Of a DNA stretch of 64,000 bases, positions 34,189 through 44,286 are shown one piece after another; positions within the stretch are counted from its first letter, which is position 1, and every line of letters starts with the position of its first letter. The translations under genes were made by a program, and so were the position numbers. The notes beneath the pieces are model-generated. The model was given only the letters and a program-made list of their open reading frames with translations. It did no database searches and was not told where the DNA came from. The stretch is from Hoyosella rhizosphaerae (lineage in GTDB: Bacteria > Actinomycetota > Actinomycetes > Mycobacteriales > Mycobacteriaceae): positions 372,001-436,000 of the forward strand of contig NZ_BMJH01000001.1 in NCBI RefSeq assembly GCF_014643175.1, read 5' to 3'.

Positions 34189-36972
34189 GTGATGATGGTT
34201 GCCGCGACAGAAAACTCGAAAACCCCGCGCGAAGCGACAGAACCGCTTCGGGAAGATATCCGCCTGTTGGGCGGCATTCTTGGCGATGTTGTGCGTGAAC
34301 AAGCGGGCGATCGCATATTCGATCTCGTGGAAAAGGCCCGCACTGAGTCGTTTCGATTGCGTCGGTCTGAGATTGATCGTGCCGAACTCGAGGAACTCTT
34401 TGACGGGATTGACCCTGCCGACGCTATCCCTGTAATCCGGGCGTTCAGCCATTTTTCGTTGCTCGCAAATCTTGCTGAAGATCTGCATCGCGAACGTCGC
34501 AGGCAGATTCATCGCAGGGCAGGCGAGCCACCACAGAACAGCACTCTTGCGGCAACGTATCGCAAACTCGACAACGCAGACATCTCGGCAGAGAAGGTCT
34601 CCGAGCTGCTCGATGGGGCGTTAGTTTCGCCCGTCATCACTGCGCATCCGACGGAGACGCGGCGCCGCACAATCTTCGAGGTCATCAAACGCATCACGGC
34701 TCTCATGCGGGAACGCAACCGCACCGGACTTGAGGATGACGAACGCGACGACATCGACTTAGCGTTGCGGCGTCAAATCCTGACGTTGTGGCAAACAGCG
34801 GTGATCCGGTTGACGCGTCCCCGGCTGGAGACGGAAATTGATGTTGGGCTTCGGTACTACGACATGTCGCTGTTTGATGTCATTCCCGATTTGAATGCTG
34901 AAATTCGAACGGAACTGCGGCGTCGGTGGCCCAACGCGGAGTTACTCGCGCAACCAATCCTACGAACAGGGTCTTGGGTGGGTGGTGACAGGGACGGCAA
35001 CCCGTTTGTCACTGCTGACGTTGTGCGGACTGCGACGCGGCGTGCCGCCTTCACCGCCATGTCGTACTACTTGGCGGAGCTTTCCGATCTGAAACAAGAA
35101 TTGTCGATGTCGGATCGTCTCGTCACGGTCACCCCTGAGGTGGCGGCGCTCGCCGACGCATCGGGCGACGATTCGCCGTTCCGGTCAGATGAGCCGTACC
35201 GCCGCGCCATCAACGGCATAGCGGCCCGCCTAACAGCCACCGCCCGCCAGGTGTTGGATGAGATTCCGCCGCACAGTCGTGACTCGAACCTCCCGCCGTA
35301 CCTACGGCCTGAGGAGATGCTTGCAGACCTCTCCGAGATCAGCGCGTCGTTGCGTGGCCACAGTGATGGGATTCTTGCTGACGATCGTCTGGAAAAGCTA
35401 CGGGAAGCAGTGCAGGCGTTTGGGTTTCACCTCAGTGGGCTCGATATGCGGCAAAACTCGGACATTCACGAAACCGTCGTCGCTGAACTGTTGGCGTGGT
35501 CCGGTGTGCACGAGAACTATCGTGGCCTGTCCGAATCCGAGCGGGTTGATGTTCTTGTTGCGGAGCTGTCGACGAGACGGCCACTGACCCGACCAGATGC
35601 CACGCTATCTGACCTCGCCACTAGCGAACTTGGCATTGTGCGTGCCGCAGCAACGGCCAATCAAGAACTTGGCCCAGATGCGGTTCCGCACTACATCGTC
35701 AGCATGTGCTCCTCAGTCAGCGACCTGCTCGAAGCTGCGGTGCTCCTCAAAGAAGTCGGCATCTTTGACCCCGGCAACGCTGACGAAGGTCCGACCTGCA
35801 GCATGCAGATAATCCCGCTGTTCGAAACGATCGACGACCTTCGCGGCGGTGCCGACATTCTCCGCGAAATTCTCGCAATACCGGTCTACCAACAGGTCGT
35901 GCGGGCGTGGGGCAACCGGCACGAAGTGATGTTGGGTTACTCCGACTCCAACAAGGACGGCGGCTATCTCACCGCCAACTGGGCACTGTACAAAGCCGAA
36001 CTGGACCTCGTCGCCGCGGCCCGTGATACCGGAATCCGGTTGCGGTTATTCCACGGGCGCGGGGGTACGGTCGGGCGCGGCGGCGGACCGAGTTACGAGG
36101 CCATTTTGGCACAACCTCCCGGGGCAGTGCGGGGATCGTTGCGCATCACCGAACAAGGCGAAGTGATCGCGGCGAAATATGCCGAACCTGGCCTGGCTCG
36201 TCGCAATTTGGAAAGCTTGCTCTCGGCAACGCTCGAATCGACACTCCTTGACGTCGAAGGACTGGGCGACGACGCTGACGACGCCTACACGATTCTTGAT
36301 GAACTCGCAGACATGTCCCGCGATGCGTACGCAGACCTGGTGCAACGCACACCCGGGTTCTTGGAGTATTTCCGCATGTCCACACCGCTGGCGGAAATTG
36401 GATCCCTCAACATCGGTAGTCGCCCAGCGAGCCGGAAGGCAACGAACTCGCTCAGCGACCTACGCGCCATTCCCTGGGTGCTGTCGTGGACTCAATCACG
36501 TGTCATGTTGCCCGGCTGGTACGGCACGGGCACGGCACTGCAGCAATGGGTGGGCGACAGTGACGAACGACTAGCACAGCTGACAGATCTGTATCGACGC
36601 TGGCCGTTTTTCCATTCCGTCCTATCAAACATGGCGATGGTTCTGGCCAAGTCCGACATTGGGCTAGCTGGTCGATACGCGAACCTTGTGCCGGACACTG
36701 CAGTGCGCGACCTGGTGTACGGAAAGCTACGAGACGAGCACGCACGCACCGTGGAGATGTACAAAGCGATCACCGGCTACGACGATCTTGCTGGCGATAA
36801 CCCTCAACTTCAGCGTTCAGTGCACAACCGGTTTCCCTATCTCGAACCGCTTAATCACCTGCAGGTGGAATTACTGACGAGGTATCGCTCGGGAGATGAC
36901 AGTGCGCTGGTTCGCCGGGCCATCCACATGACGATGAACGGTTTGGCGACGGCGCTACGCAACAGCGGGTAA
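34189..36972 (+). CDS. ppc: Phosphoenolpyruvate carboxylase
   Basis: The protein of about 927 residues is full length. Signatures include [11 protein letters not shown] near 155, [15 protein letters not shown] near 262, [11 protein letters not shown] near 585, [14 protein letters not shown] near 620 and the C-terminal [11 protein letters not shown]. It carboxylates PEP to oxaloacetate, an anaplerotic step. The gene begins with three consecutive possible starts (GTG 34189, ATG 34192, ATG 34195). Single copy and alone in orientation with the S4 gene upstream. Confidence 0.97.
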   Translation: MMMVAATENSKTPREATEPLREDIRLLGGILGDVVREQAGDRIFDLVEKARTESFRLRRSEIDRAELEELFDGIDPADAIPVIRAFSHFSLLANLAEDLHRERRRQIHRRAGEPPQNSTLAATYRKLDNADISAEKVSELLDGALVSPVITAHPTETRRRTIFEVIKRITALMRERNRTGLEDDERDDIDLALRRQILTLWQTAVIRLTRPRLETEIDVGLRYYDMSLFDVIPDLNAEIRTELRRRWPNAELLAQPILRTGSWVGGDRDGNPFVTADVVRTATRRAAFTAMSYYLAELSDLKQELSMSDRLVTVTPEVAALADASGDDSPFRSDEPYRRAINGIAARLTATARQVLDEIPPHSRDSNLPPYLRPEEMLADLSEISASLRGHSDGILADDRLEKLREAVQAFGFHLSGLDMRQNSDIHETVVAELLAWSGVHENYRGLSESERVDVLVAELSTRRPLTRPDATLSDLATSELGIVRAAATANQELGPDAVPHYIVSMCSSVSDLLEAAVLLKEVGIFDPGNADEGPTCSMQIIPLFETIDDLRGGADILREILAIPVYQQVVRAWGNRHEVMLGYSDSNKDGGYLTANWALYKAELDLVAAARDTGIRLRLFHGRGGTVGRGGGPSYEAILAQPPGAVRGSLRITEQGEVIAAKYAEPGLARRNLESLLSATLESTLLDVEGLGDDADDAYTILDELADMSRDAYADLVQRTPGFLEYFRMSTPLAEIGSLNIGSRPASRKATNSLSDLRAIPWVLSWTQSRVMLPGWYGTGTALQQWVGDSDERLAQLTDLYRRWPFFHSVLSNMAMVLAKSDIGLAGRYANLVPDTAVRDLVYGKLRDEHARTVEMYKAITGYDDLAGDNPQLQRSVHNRFPYLEPLNHLQVELLTRYRSGDDSALVRRAIHMTMNGLATALRNSG

Positions 36973-36976
36973 TGCA

Positions 36977-37309
36977 CTAATGGGTAGTGATTTTTTCTCG
37001 CAGTAGAGCGAGAACCCGCTGTGGGTCCGCAGGGCTGAATGCAGGCTTGATTAGATCGTCAACGTCGAGAATCACGAGAGTAGATTTTCTGCGGCGGTCA
37101 GGGTCGAAAGGCATCCACACGTTTGTGCCCCCGGAACCCCACCCGCGAGCCTTCCCTGTGAGCCAACCCATGCGCCGCGAACCGACCCGAACAATGCGGG
37201 TATAGGGAATGTATTTGGCAGCACCGGTGGGGAAGTAGTAGCGGCGTAAAGTCACTCCCGTGTCACTGAGCTGGACCAAGCCATCGTCGTACAACAGTTG
37301 TTCGGCCAT
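36977..37309 (-). CDS. Hypothetical protein (possible PH-like domain)
   Basis: The 110-residue protein from ATG 37309 is beta-rich (LLYDDGLVQLSDTGVTLRRYYFPTG gives the pattern). It has GSRRMGWLTGKARGWGSGGTNVWMPFD in the middle and a C-terminal helix (DPQRVLALLREKI). The layout resembles bacterial PH-like proteins, without a confident family. It is convergent with ppc, four bases apart. Confidence 0.65.
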   Translation of the reverse strand: MAEQLLYDDGLVQLSDTGVTLRRYYFPTGAAKYIPYTRIVRVGSRRMGWLTGKARGWGSGGTNVWMPFDPDRRRKSTLVILDVDDLIKPAFSPADPQRVLALLREKITTH

Positions 37310-37356
37310 GATGGTGAGTACACCACAGTTAGTGCGACATGGCATGAGGAGACTTT

Positions 37357-38838
37357 GTGCAGTTTGAGGACTACCGTCGCCACGATGCGACATCCTTGGC
37401 CGCTCTTGTTCGGGCGGGAGAGGTGCGCCCGCGCGAACTGCTTGACGTGGCAGCCGCGCGCGCAGATACCGTTGATCCATCGCTTGGGGCATTGCGCCGC
37501 ACCATGATGGGTATCGCGAGGCGACGCTGCACCGAACGCCTCACCGGTACGTTTGCTGGTGTTCCTTTCCTCATCAAGGACCTGATGCAGGAGTACGCGG
37601 GGATGCCGTCAGGAGAGGGGACTAGCGCTTTACAGGACAAAACAATCGATGAGCACAGTGCGATTGTGAAGCGGTGGCTCGACGCCGGGCTGGTGATTTT
37701 TGGTCAAACGAACACCCCAGAATTTGGGCTGAAGGGCGTCACCGAACCCAAAACAGGCGGCATTACCCGCAATCCATGGGACCTCTCGCGCACCCCCGGT
37801 GGTTCGTCGGGCGGTTCCGCGGCCGCCGTAGCTGCCGGTATCGTGCCGGTAGCGGGTGCCAATGACGGCGGGGGTTCGATTCGGATCCCGGCTTCTCTGT
37901 GCGGCCTCTTTGGGCTCAAACCAGGCCGTGGGATTGTTGCCGACGGCCCCTACTACGACGAGTACCTGCACGGGGCGTCCGTCAACGGTGTGGTCTCACG
38001 ATCCGTCCGTGACTCTGCCGCGATGCTCGACGTCATGTCCCGACCAACGGATCCACGCAGGTCCTATAAGGTTTCGATTCCAGACACACCGTTTGCCACA
38101 CTCGCCGCGCAAGCACCGCGACCACTGCGTATTGGTTTCAGCGTCGACTCACCGATTGGTACCCCCGTTGACCCAGAAGCGGTAGCCGCCGTGATGGATG
38201 CGGTAGAATTTCTCACCGCCTTAGGGCACCAGGTGGAACCGGCCCGTCCGAGCGTCGACGGGCATCAACTTGCCCGGGACTTCCTCACCTTGTTCGCAAC
38301 TCACGCCGCAGCCACAATGGCGAATATTCGGACAAAGACTGGTGCATCAACAGCAGAATTTGAACCGGACACACACGTTCTTGCTGCGGTCGGCAGGAAC
38401 ATCAGCGCAGCCGAATACCACCAAACACTTGACCGGCGCGGAGCACACGGGCACGCACTCGCTGAGTTTCACGGCAAGTACGACTTGCTACTGACTCCCA
38501 CCACGGCGCGTCCAGCCTGGCCGATAGGGGAGTTTGACACCCCGCGCGCACTCGAGGCTGGTGTGAAAGCGCTGGTGCGTTTAGGCCAGGTCGACAGGGT
38601 AGCGAAGACGTCGCTGTGGCGTAAACACGCATTGGAAAGCATGTCCGCCGTCCCCTTCACACAGCTAGCGAACGTTACCGGCAGGCCCGCGATGACCGTA
38701 CCGACGTACTGGACCCCGCAAGGGTTACCGCTGGGTGTGCAATTTGTGGGGGACACCGGAAGCGAAGGGCTACTACTAGCCTTAGCAACCCAGATTGAGC
38801 ACGCACGGCCCTGGGCGCACAAAACGCCACCTATATAG
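37357..38838 (+). CDS. Amidase-signature family hydrolase
   Basis: The 493-residue protein has the Ser-cisSer-Lys triad of amidase-signature enzymes: Lys in FLIKD near 74, the [14 protein letters not shown] loop and the nucleophile in GGGSIRIPA. It is closest in style to 6-aminohexanoate-cyclic-dimer hydrolase/NylA-like amidases. The substrate is unknown. GTG 37357 follows AGGAG by five bases. The last eight bases overlap the convergent membrane-protein gene. Confidence 0.88.
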   Translation: MQFEDYRRHDATSLAALVRAGEVRPRELLDVAAARADTVDPSLGALRRTMMGIARRRCTERLTGTFAGVPFLIKDLMQEYAGMPSGEGTSALQDKTIDEHSAIVKRWLDAGLVIFGQTNTPEFGLKGVTEPKTGGITRNPWDLSRTPGGSSGGSAAAVAAGIVPVAGANDGGGSIRIPASLCGLFGLKPGRGIVADGPYYDEYLHGASVNGVVSRSVRDSAAMLDVMSRPTDPRRSYKVSIPDTPFATLAAQAPRPLRIGFSVDSPIGTPVDPEAVAAVMDAVEFLTALGHQVEPARPSVDGHQLARDFLTLFATHAAATMANIRTKTGASTAEFEPDTHVLAAVGRNISAAEYHQTLDRRGAHGHALAEFHGKYDLLLTPTTARPAWPIGEFDTPRALEAGVKALVRLGQVDRVAKTSLWRKHALESMSAVPFTQLANVTGRPAMTVPTYWTPQGLPLGVQFVGDTGSEGLLLALATQIEHARPWAHKTPPI

Positions 38839-39307
38839 AAATAAGCCACACAGCCAACGCTATTGCTCCGATTCCGAAAATGGCGGCAGTGACCACCAAC
38901 GAACGCGGGCTTGAGGTGGTCAAACCGAGACGAACAGCCAGCATCACGGCGACACCGCCGAGCAGGCCGCCACCGACGGGGACGAGCATCGCGAACACAC
39001 ACGCAACCACGCCGATGATGATGGCAAATTTGGCCGGTGCATGAATGGGTGCGCTCTTCGGGCGCTTCGACACCTCAGGTGCAGACAGGCTGTCAGGGTT
39101 TGACTGTCGTAACACAGCCGCGACGGCCCGGTCATCGTCAATATCAACACCGCTGCTGGCGACAACTTCACACACCCTCTCGGCCTCATCGAGAAGCATC
39201 TCCGCACGTTGGGATTCGTCCACACCGGCCAACGCGTGGCGAAGTCGCTGCAAATGTCCGCGCACCACAGCAGACCGCAGTACCTCTTCGTCGCGGGCAT
39301 TCGGCAT
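38831..39307 (-). CDS. Small membrane protein of unknown function
   Basis: The 158-residue protein has a soluble helical N-terminal half (about 1-85) like the anti-sigma-like or DUF1700-type N-termini, then two or three membrane helices at about 92-155. AAGGG precedes ATG 39307. No family is recognised. It shares an upstream region with the gene behind the DosR-type box, but on the opposite side. Confidence 0.6.
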   Translation of the reverse strand: MPNARDEEVLRSAVVRGHLQRLRHALAGVDESQRAEMLLDEAERVCEVVASSGVDIDDDRAVAAVLRQSNPDSLSAPEVSKRPKSAPIHAPAKFAIIIGVVACVFAMLVPVGGGLLGGVAVMLAVRLGLTTSSPRSLVVTAAIFGIGAIALAVWLISI

Positions 39308-39418
39308 GGTCCATCCCTTCTGGCGTCCGCTTTCTGGGGGCCGCAGTCAACCTATCTGACGCGCACCACCGTCATGCTCAAACCTAGCCGATACGACCAT
39401 GTGACACATGCTGCCCGC

Positions 39419-39466
39419 ATAGGGACTTTAGTCCCTATAGCCGTTGCGGATTCACTGGCTTAATAG
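39419..39466 (+). promoter_or_regulatory. DosR/DevR-type operator and promoter
   Basis: ATAGGGACTTTAGTCCCTAT at 39419-39438 is a perfect 9+2+9 palindrome. It contains the full GGGACTWWAGTCCC core of the published DosR consensus TTSGGGACTWWAGTCCCSAA. TAATAG at 39461-39466 is a plausible -10 element at the distance expected when DosR replaces the -35 contact. It points to hypoxia/NO-type control of the next gene. Confidence 0.8.
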
Positions 39467-39496
39467 GTCGAGAAACCTCGTCTGATGGGAGCGACC

Positions 39497-39823
39497 ATGG
39501 CAGTTACTAAAGAGAAGTCGACGCAGCTCACGTCGCCGTGTGAATCGTGCGTAGCTTGCGCACAACGACTCAGCGTCGATTTCAACGTCGACTTTTCGCC
39601 ACGGGTCATAGCTCGTGTCCTCAGCGGTTGCATTTCAGATCTTGCAGGCACGCCTCGTGATGATCTACCAGAGTTGAGCGAACGACTGGCTCGTTATCGC
39701 CTGGAAGACGCGCAAAAAAACCACAGCGTCGGGACAAGCTGGGTACGTGCCGACGATGGGTTGTGCCCCGTCATCACCCGTGTCAATGATGAGCTCTCAG
39801 CTTGCGCGCTGCGTCGACGATAG
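39497..39823 (+). CDS. Small hypothetical protein, predicted DosR-controlled
   Basis: The 108-residue protein has a Cys-rich N-terminus (SPCESCVACAQRL) and helical segments resembling a three-helix-bundle domain (SPRVIARVLSGCISDLAG, then LPELSERLARYRLEDAQ). GGGAG lies five bases before ATG 39497. It is preceded by a DosR-type box and ends four bases before the convergent permease. Function unknown; the four N-terminal-half Cys could serve redox sensing or metal binding, which is speculation. Confidence 0.7.
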   Translation: MAVTKEKSTQLTSPCESCVACAQRLSVDFNVDFSPRVIARVLSGCISDLAGTPRDDLPELSERLARYRLEDAQKNHSVGTSWVRADDGLCPVITRVNDELSACALRRR

Positions 39824-39826
39824 AAA

Positions 39827-41122
39827 CTACCCGCGCAAGGCATCAATCGGTTCCACTGCTGCGGCCCGCCACGCCGGGTACGCCCCGGCTATCGCTCCCA
39901 CAGCCGCGCCGATCAGAGGTGCTGCGAGCGCTATCCGCATATCGAGCAACGGCGTCCAATCACGGACCGCCGACACCGCCACAATGCTCAGCACAGCCAC
40001 AGCAGACCCAATCAGACCCCCCAAAACTCCGACAATCACCGATTCGCATAGGAACTGGCCAGCGATCGAGCGTCGCGTTGCTCCCACAGCGCGACGCAAA
40101 CCAATCTCGGACGTGCGCTCAGCCACCGAGAGGAGCGTTACGGCCGCGATCCCGACTGCGCCGATAAGAAGCGCCACAACTCCAAGTGCAAGAAACAGGG
40201 CGTTGATGTCCGTCGTCACCCCAGCACGGAGTGCGCTCGGGGAGGGAGGAGCACTGACCTGAACAAGCGCTGGATCATTCGGGTTGATAGCGACGCCCGC
40301 TTGTTTACCAACCTGATGGGCGGCACCAAGCTGAGTTCGGATCTCAACGGCTGCGGGTGCGCTGATATCAAATTCACGCTGCGCCGTACTGTGCGGGATG
40401 ATCACCGAATCTTGCAGATCAGCCCGCCCAGACACAGTGTCAATGATGCCCACAACGGTGAACGGGCGTTCCCCGATAAACAGCGCAGGTTGAGTGTCGA
40501 CCCGATTGATGCCCAACCGTTCCGCCGCATACTTGCCGACAACAGCGATATCATCGGCCCGCTCGTCGTGACCCGAATCAAACACTCGACCAGCAGACAC
40601 CGACACCTGCATGGCGTCAAACAGACCCGCGGACGCAGCGACGACAGGAAGAGCCGTCATCGGGGGTGCGGACGGATCCACAATCGGAACGCTCCGGATG
40701 GTCTCGTCACCGATATCAACCCGCGTGTACAGCCCTGCAGACTCCACACCGGCGAGGCGCAGAACGCGCTGTTCACTATCCGAAGGGAGGACCATCGCCT
40801 GCACCTCACCGCCGCGCGAGGGCCGTTCCATGGGTTCAACAACCACGCGCGTAGCCGTTGCCGCGTCGAAGCGTTCCGAAATCTGCCCCGACGCTGTTTG
40901 GCCTAGTCCAATCGTCGTTACGAGAGCCGCGATGCCAACCACAGTGCCAAGTGTCGTGAGTGCAAACCTGCCAGGCCGTGCGGCAACCCCGGCGACAGCC
41001 TCGTCCAGAAGATCACGGACCGCAATCCCGGTGTGACGGCGACGAGCCAGCCTAGATGTGAGTCGATTCCACCGACTCGGTGGTCGAACACGTTCCGTCG
41101 CGAACATGTCATCAACGGTCAT
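39827..41122 (-). CDS. MacB/FtsX-type ABC transporter permease
   Basis: The 431-residue protein has an N-terminal membrane helix (about 52-75), a large extracytoplasmic MacB core domain (about 80-290) and three C-terminal helices with the FtsX signature (ERTSEIGLRRAVGATRRSIAGQFLCES region). It forms the membrane part of a MacAB-like efflux or envelope transporter. It overlaps the ATPase gene by four bases, indicating coupling. Confidence 0.88.
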   Translation of the reverse strand: MTVDDMFATERVRPPSRWNRLTSRLARRRHTGIAVRDLLDEAVAGVAARPGRFALTTLGTVVGIAALVTTIGLGQTASGQISERFDAATATRVVVEPMERPSRGGEVQAMVLPSDSEQRVLRLAGVESAGLYTRVDIGDETIRSVPIVDPSAPPMTALPVVAASAGLFDAMQVSVSAGRVFDSGHDERADDIAVVGKYAAERLGINRVDTQPALFIGERPFTVVGIIDTVSGRADLQDSVIIPHSTAQREFDISAPAAVEIRTQLGAAHQVGKQAGVAINPNDPALVQVSAPPSPSALRAGVTTDINALFLALGVVALLIGAVGIAAVTLLSVAERTSEIGLRRAVGATRRSIAGQFLCESVIVGVLGGLIGSAVAVLSIVAVSAVRDWTPLLDMRIALAAPLIGAAVGAIAGAYPAWRAAAVEPIDALRG

Positions 41123-41796
41123 GCTGCCACCTCATGCAGGGTGCCGTCGGTGATCTGCACCCGTCGTTGCGCCCGTGCACTCACGCTCTCGTCGTGAGTA
41201 ATCACCACCACCGTCAAACCAGCGGTATGGAGTTCGTCAAACAGCTCCATCACAGCGTGCGCATTGTCGCCATCGAGGTTGCCGGTGGGCTCATCCGCCA
41301 GCAGCAAACTCGGCTGGGTTACCAGCGCCCGCGCGATTGCGACGCGTTGACGCTCGCCACCCGACAACGTGGTCGGTTCAGCGTGCATCCGGTGCGACAA
41401 CCCCACCCGCTCCAACGCTGCTTCGGCGCGACTGAGGCGGTCAAGACGCGGGATGCGCTGATACAGCATCGGCATGACCACGTTTTCAGTCACCGAGCGG
41501 CGAGGGATCAGGTGGAAGCTCTGAAACACGAACCCAATCCGGTGACTACGCAGCGCAGCCCTCTCGCCCTCAGAAAGGCCGCCAGCATCAACGCCATCAA
41601 GCCGATACGTGCCAGTCGTAGGGCGGTCAAGCAACCCCAACAGATTGAGCAAACTCGATTTTCCAGCACCCGACGGACCCACGATGGACAAATATTCGCC
41701 TTGATCTACACGCAGTGTCACCTCCCGCACGGCGACCACCTCCGGCGGGCCCGGAAATGAGCGTCCCACCGAGTCCATATCCACCACCGGAGTCAC
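41119..41796 (-). CDS. MacB-type ABC transporter ATP-binding protein
   Basis: The 225-residue protein has Walker A GPSGAGKSS, Q-loop VFQSFHL, signature LSGGERQR, Walker B LLLADEPTGNLD and the H-loop VVITHD. It is of the MacB/LolD ATPase class. It overlaps both neighbours by four bases and works with the permease and adaptor beside it. Confidence 0.93.
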   Translation of the reverse strand: MTPVVDMDSVGRSFPGPPEVVAVREVTLRVDQGEYLSIVGPSGAGKSSLLNLLGLLDRPTTGTYRLDGVDAGGLSEGERAALRSHRIGFVFQSFHLIPRRSVTENVVMPMLYQRIPRLDRLSRAEAALERVGLSHRMHAEPTTLSGGERQRVAIARALVTQPSLLLADEPTGNLDGDNAHAVMELFDELHTAGLTVVVITHDESVSARAQRRVQITDGTLHEVAA

Positions 41797-43016
41797 CGGC
41801 CGACCACCACAAGATCACCAGCGTCGAATCGTGGTTCGCCCTCAGCTGGTGTGACTTCGGCGAAGCCCTGTGCCGACAAACCAACATTCACTCGAACTAA
41901 CGTGGTGACACCGTCATCGTCCTGTAGTTCAATGCGGGACTCTCCACCGGGTCCGGCTGTGAGCGCAGCCAACGGCACCACGAGCACCTCACCTTCGGTG
42001 CTGGCCACCGGGATAGTGACCCGCACGTTGCTGCCGCGCAATGCATCTACCTGCTCCGGCGTCAGCTCACCAGGTTCAATTGACACCTCGTAGCCGCCAC
42101 TCCCAGATGCGTCCCGAACATCAGTGACGGTACCCGTGGCTGTTCCACCTCGCGGAAGATCAAAAATCGCCTCGTCACCCTCCGCGATGAGTTCACCCGA
42201 CACGTCATTGATGCGAGCAGTGAGCACCATGTCCGCCCCGCTGGCCGTCATCACTGGGGCCGATTCGAGAACGTCGCCGCGCCGCACCTTCACGTCGTCA
42301 ACACGGCGGGGCAGGGTGGGGAAGTACTGCACCTCCGAGATAGGCAACGGAGTCCCAGCCTGGGCCTGAGCTTCGCCAAGGCGCGCACGAGCTTCGTCCA
42401 AGACGTCGCCCGCATCCTCCATTCGTTCCGCCTCACGAACAGCCTGCCGGGCTGCGTCGAGTTCAGCTTCGATATCCGGACTCATCGGCGGCGCTGCGTA
42501 CCCGATCCTTTGATACATACCAGCGACAGCCCGGGCGGTGTCACCGGTGTACACATTGTCGATATACCCGGGATTCAAACCAAGGCGTGACAATGCTTGC
42601 TCCAGTTGCAGCACATCTGGCCCCCGCATACCAGGGCTCAAGGTCCGGTACATAGGAAGTTCACCCTCAAGTGCAATGACGGGACGCCCCACAACCTCCA
42701 GGACAGCGGCACCTTCATTAAGTTGATCGCCGGCCTCCGGCACCTGGCCAGTAACGACTGCCTTGGCGCCGGCCTCGCCCGGTTCGATCAGTACGTCGAT
42801 GGCCCCCTCAAACGACGCATCAGCCCGTGCGACAACCTGATTGACCAGTGCGCGGCGCTCCACCGGTACCGCAACGTCGGTTGCGTCCGGAGGTGCCGTT
42901 CGGCTCGCGGCATCAGCAGGAGACGTAATCTGCATGCCTGCCACGAGCCCGACGACCAGCGCTAGGACCGCGATTGAAGCCACGATTAATACCGTATTTT
43001 TACGTGAGCTTCCCAC
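41793..43016 (-). CDS. Efflux adaptor (HlyD/MacA-like) with peptidoglycan-binding domain
   Basis: The 407-residue protein has an N-terminal membrane anchor (about 8-30) and a lipoyl-like beta region. A peptidoglycan-binding_1 domain lies at about 130-165 (LSPGMRGPDVLQLEQALSRLGLNPGYIDNVYTGDTARAV pattern), then a short coiled hairpin (about 180-215), then beta-barrel domains. It links the ABC transporter to the wall. It is first in line after the lipoprotein of the same operon, 27 bases apart. Confidence 0.85.
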   Translation of the reverse strand: MGSSRKNTVLIVASIAVLALVVGLVAGMQITSPADAASRTAPPDATDVAVPVERRALVNQVVARADASFEGAIDVLIEPGEAGAKAVVTGQVPEAGDQLNEGAAVLEVVGRPVIALEGELPMYRTLSPGMRGPDVLQLEQALSRLGLNPGYIDNVYTGDTARAVAGMYQRIGYAAPPMSPDIEAELDAARQAVREAERMEDAGDVLDEARARLGEAQAQAGTPLPISEVQYFPTLPRRVDDVKVRRGDVLESAPVMTASGADMVLTARINDVSGELIAEGDEAIFDLPRGGTATGTVTDVRDASGSGGYEVSIEPGELTPEQVDALRGSNVRVTIPVASTEGEVLVVPLAALTAGPGGESRIELQDDDGVTTLVRVNVGLSAQGFAEVTPAEGEPRFDAGDLVVVGR

Positions 43017-43043
43017 GTTCTTCCCCCCGTGTAGCCGACTTGC

Positions 43044-44099
43044 TTAGTTGACACCGAGTTGTTCGCGAAGCTGGTCGAGCTGCTCACTGTTAGCGGCGAT
43101 GAACTCTTCCTCAACCTCAAGCTGAGCTGCACGAAAATCGTCCTGGACGTGCTCGGTGTAGCAGTTCAGATCTGCGCGGGCAACATCGATTTCGAACTCT
43201 TTCAGCTCTTGCAATTCAGCCTCGTCTGGTTCTGAGCCGGACATCTGGGCATCAAACGCTTCAGGATCAAAGGACTCAACGTCGAAGCTCTCGATGTCAG
43301 GCATTCCGCTGGCGGCTTGGAATCGTTGCTGCACATCATCGGATGGATCATTGAGCTGTGAATACTCCGGGAAGCCCGCATCAGCCATACACGATGCCCA
43401 TTCGCGTTGTGCCTCAACAATCTCGGGTCGGGTCAGGATCCGTTCGTTGAGATTCCACATTTCAGAGCCGAGTTCGTCAAACGCCTCCATGTCACCAAAC
43501 TCGCTGCTCAGAGCGCGGCCATGGCAGCTTTCCTTGAATGCTTCATCTGCCGCATCCGATGCTGCTGGGTCGTCGAGCATGGCTGGATCAGGCATGTCCA
43601 TCGGACCAAAAAGTGCCTCGTAATAGGCTTCAGTTTCCGATTCTGACAGCGAGTCCACAATCGCCGTGTTCGGGTCTTGGGCCATCGCCTCATCCATGTC
43701 GAAATCAACATCAAGCGTGGTAAACCCATAACCGTATTTGTCGACAAAAGCAGCGGTGTCAAGCGAAAATGCGTCCTGCAGTTCAGGTGGCATCATCTCG
43801 GTATAGTCCTGGGCGTTTGGAATATATTCGAAACCCTCTTGGGACATACATTCCGCGATCGCATTTTCAATAGCTTGCTGCTGCTGAAGATCGGACTCGG
43901 ACATTTCGAACGTGCCACTTCCCGTGAACCGAAAAGAGGGGTGGCCGAACTGCGGTGCGAATTGTCCCAACTTGTCCGCTAGCGGCGAATCAAATTCTGC
44001 GGCAACATCATCACTACTGTTAGAGCAAGCGCCAAGAGCTAGTGTGCCCACGATCAGAAATGTGGGAACGGTGAACTTACGAGTGCGAAAGGAAGTCAT
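43044..44099 (-). CDS. Acidic Cys-containing lipoprotein of the MacAB-like operon
   Basis: The 351-residue protein has a lipobox (TLALGAC-SNS). The mature protein is very acidic and has Cys motifs IAECMSQEGFEY, ESCHGRAL, ASCMADAGFPEY and NCYTEHV, which may form two disulfides. Similar lipoproteins are often found beside MacAB-like operons in actinomycetes, recalled but unnamed. It is the first gene of the operon and probably acts outside the membrane with the adaptor. Confidence 0.75.
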   Translation of the reverse strand: MTSFRTRKFTVPTFLIVGTLALGACSNSSDDVAAEFDSPLADKLGQFAPQFGHPSFRFTGSGTFEMSESDLQQQQAIENAIAECMSQEGFEYIPNAQDYTEMMPPELQDAFSLDTAAFVDKYGYGFTTLDVDFDMDEAMAQDPNTAIVDSLSESETEAYYEALFGPMDMPDPAMLDDPAASDAADEAFKESCHGRALSSEFGDMEAFDELGSEMWNLNERILTRPEIVEAQREWASCMADAGFPEYSQLNDPSDDVQQRFQAASGMPDIESFDVESFDPEAFDAQMSGSEPDEAELQELKEFEIDVARADLNCYTEHVQDDFRAAQLEVEEEFIAANSEQLDQLREQLGVN

Positions 44100-44286
44100 T
44101 TCATATTCCTAACATGGCCAATGGCATTGTGCAGCGCAAGCAAAACACCCAAATCGCCCGTGTGTTTAAGAAAATGAATAGCGCTTTACGGTGTGCACGA
44201 AATACGGGGTCGTTGAGAGTTGAACAACAGAGCAATCCAGAAGCCCCTAAGCGCAGGTAATATTGCCCCAAAAAGGAGTGATCACA

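Noticed and set aside
37860-37890. GGGTTCGATTCGG tRNA T-loop-like string
   Set aside because: It lies inside the nucleophile region of the amidase gene, with no flanking acceptor or anticodon stems.
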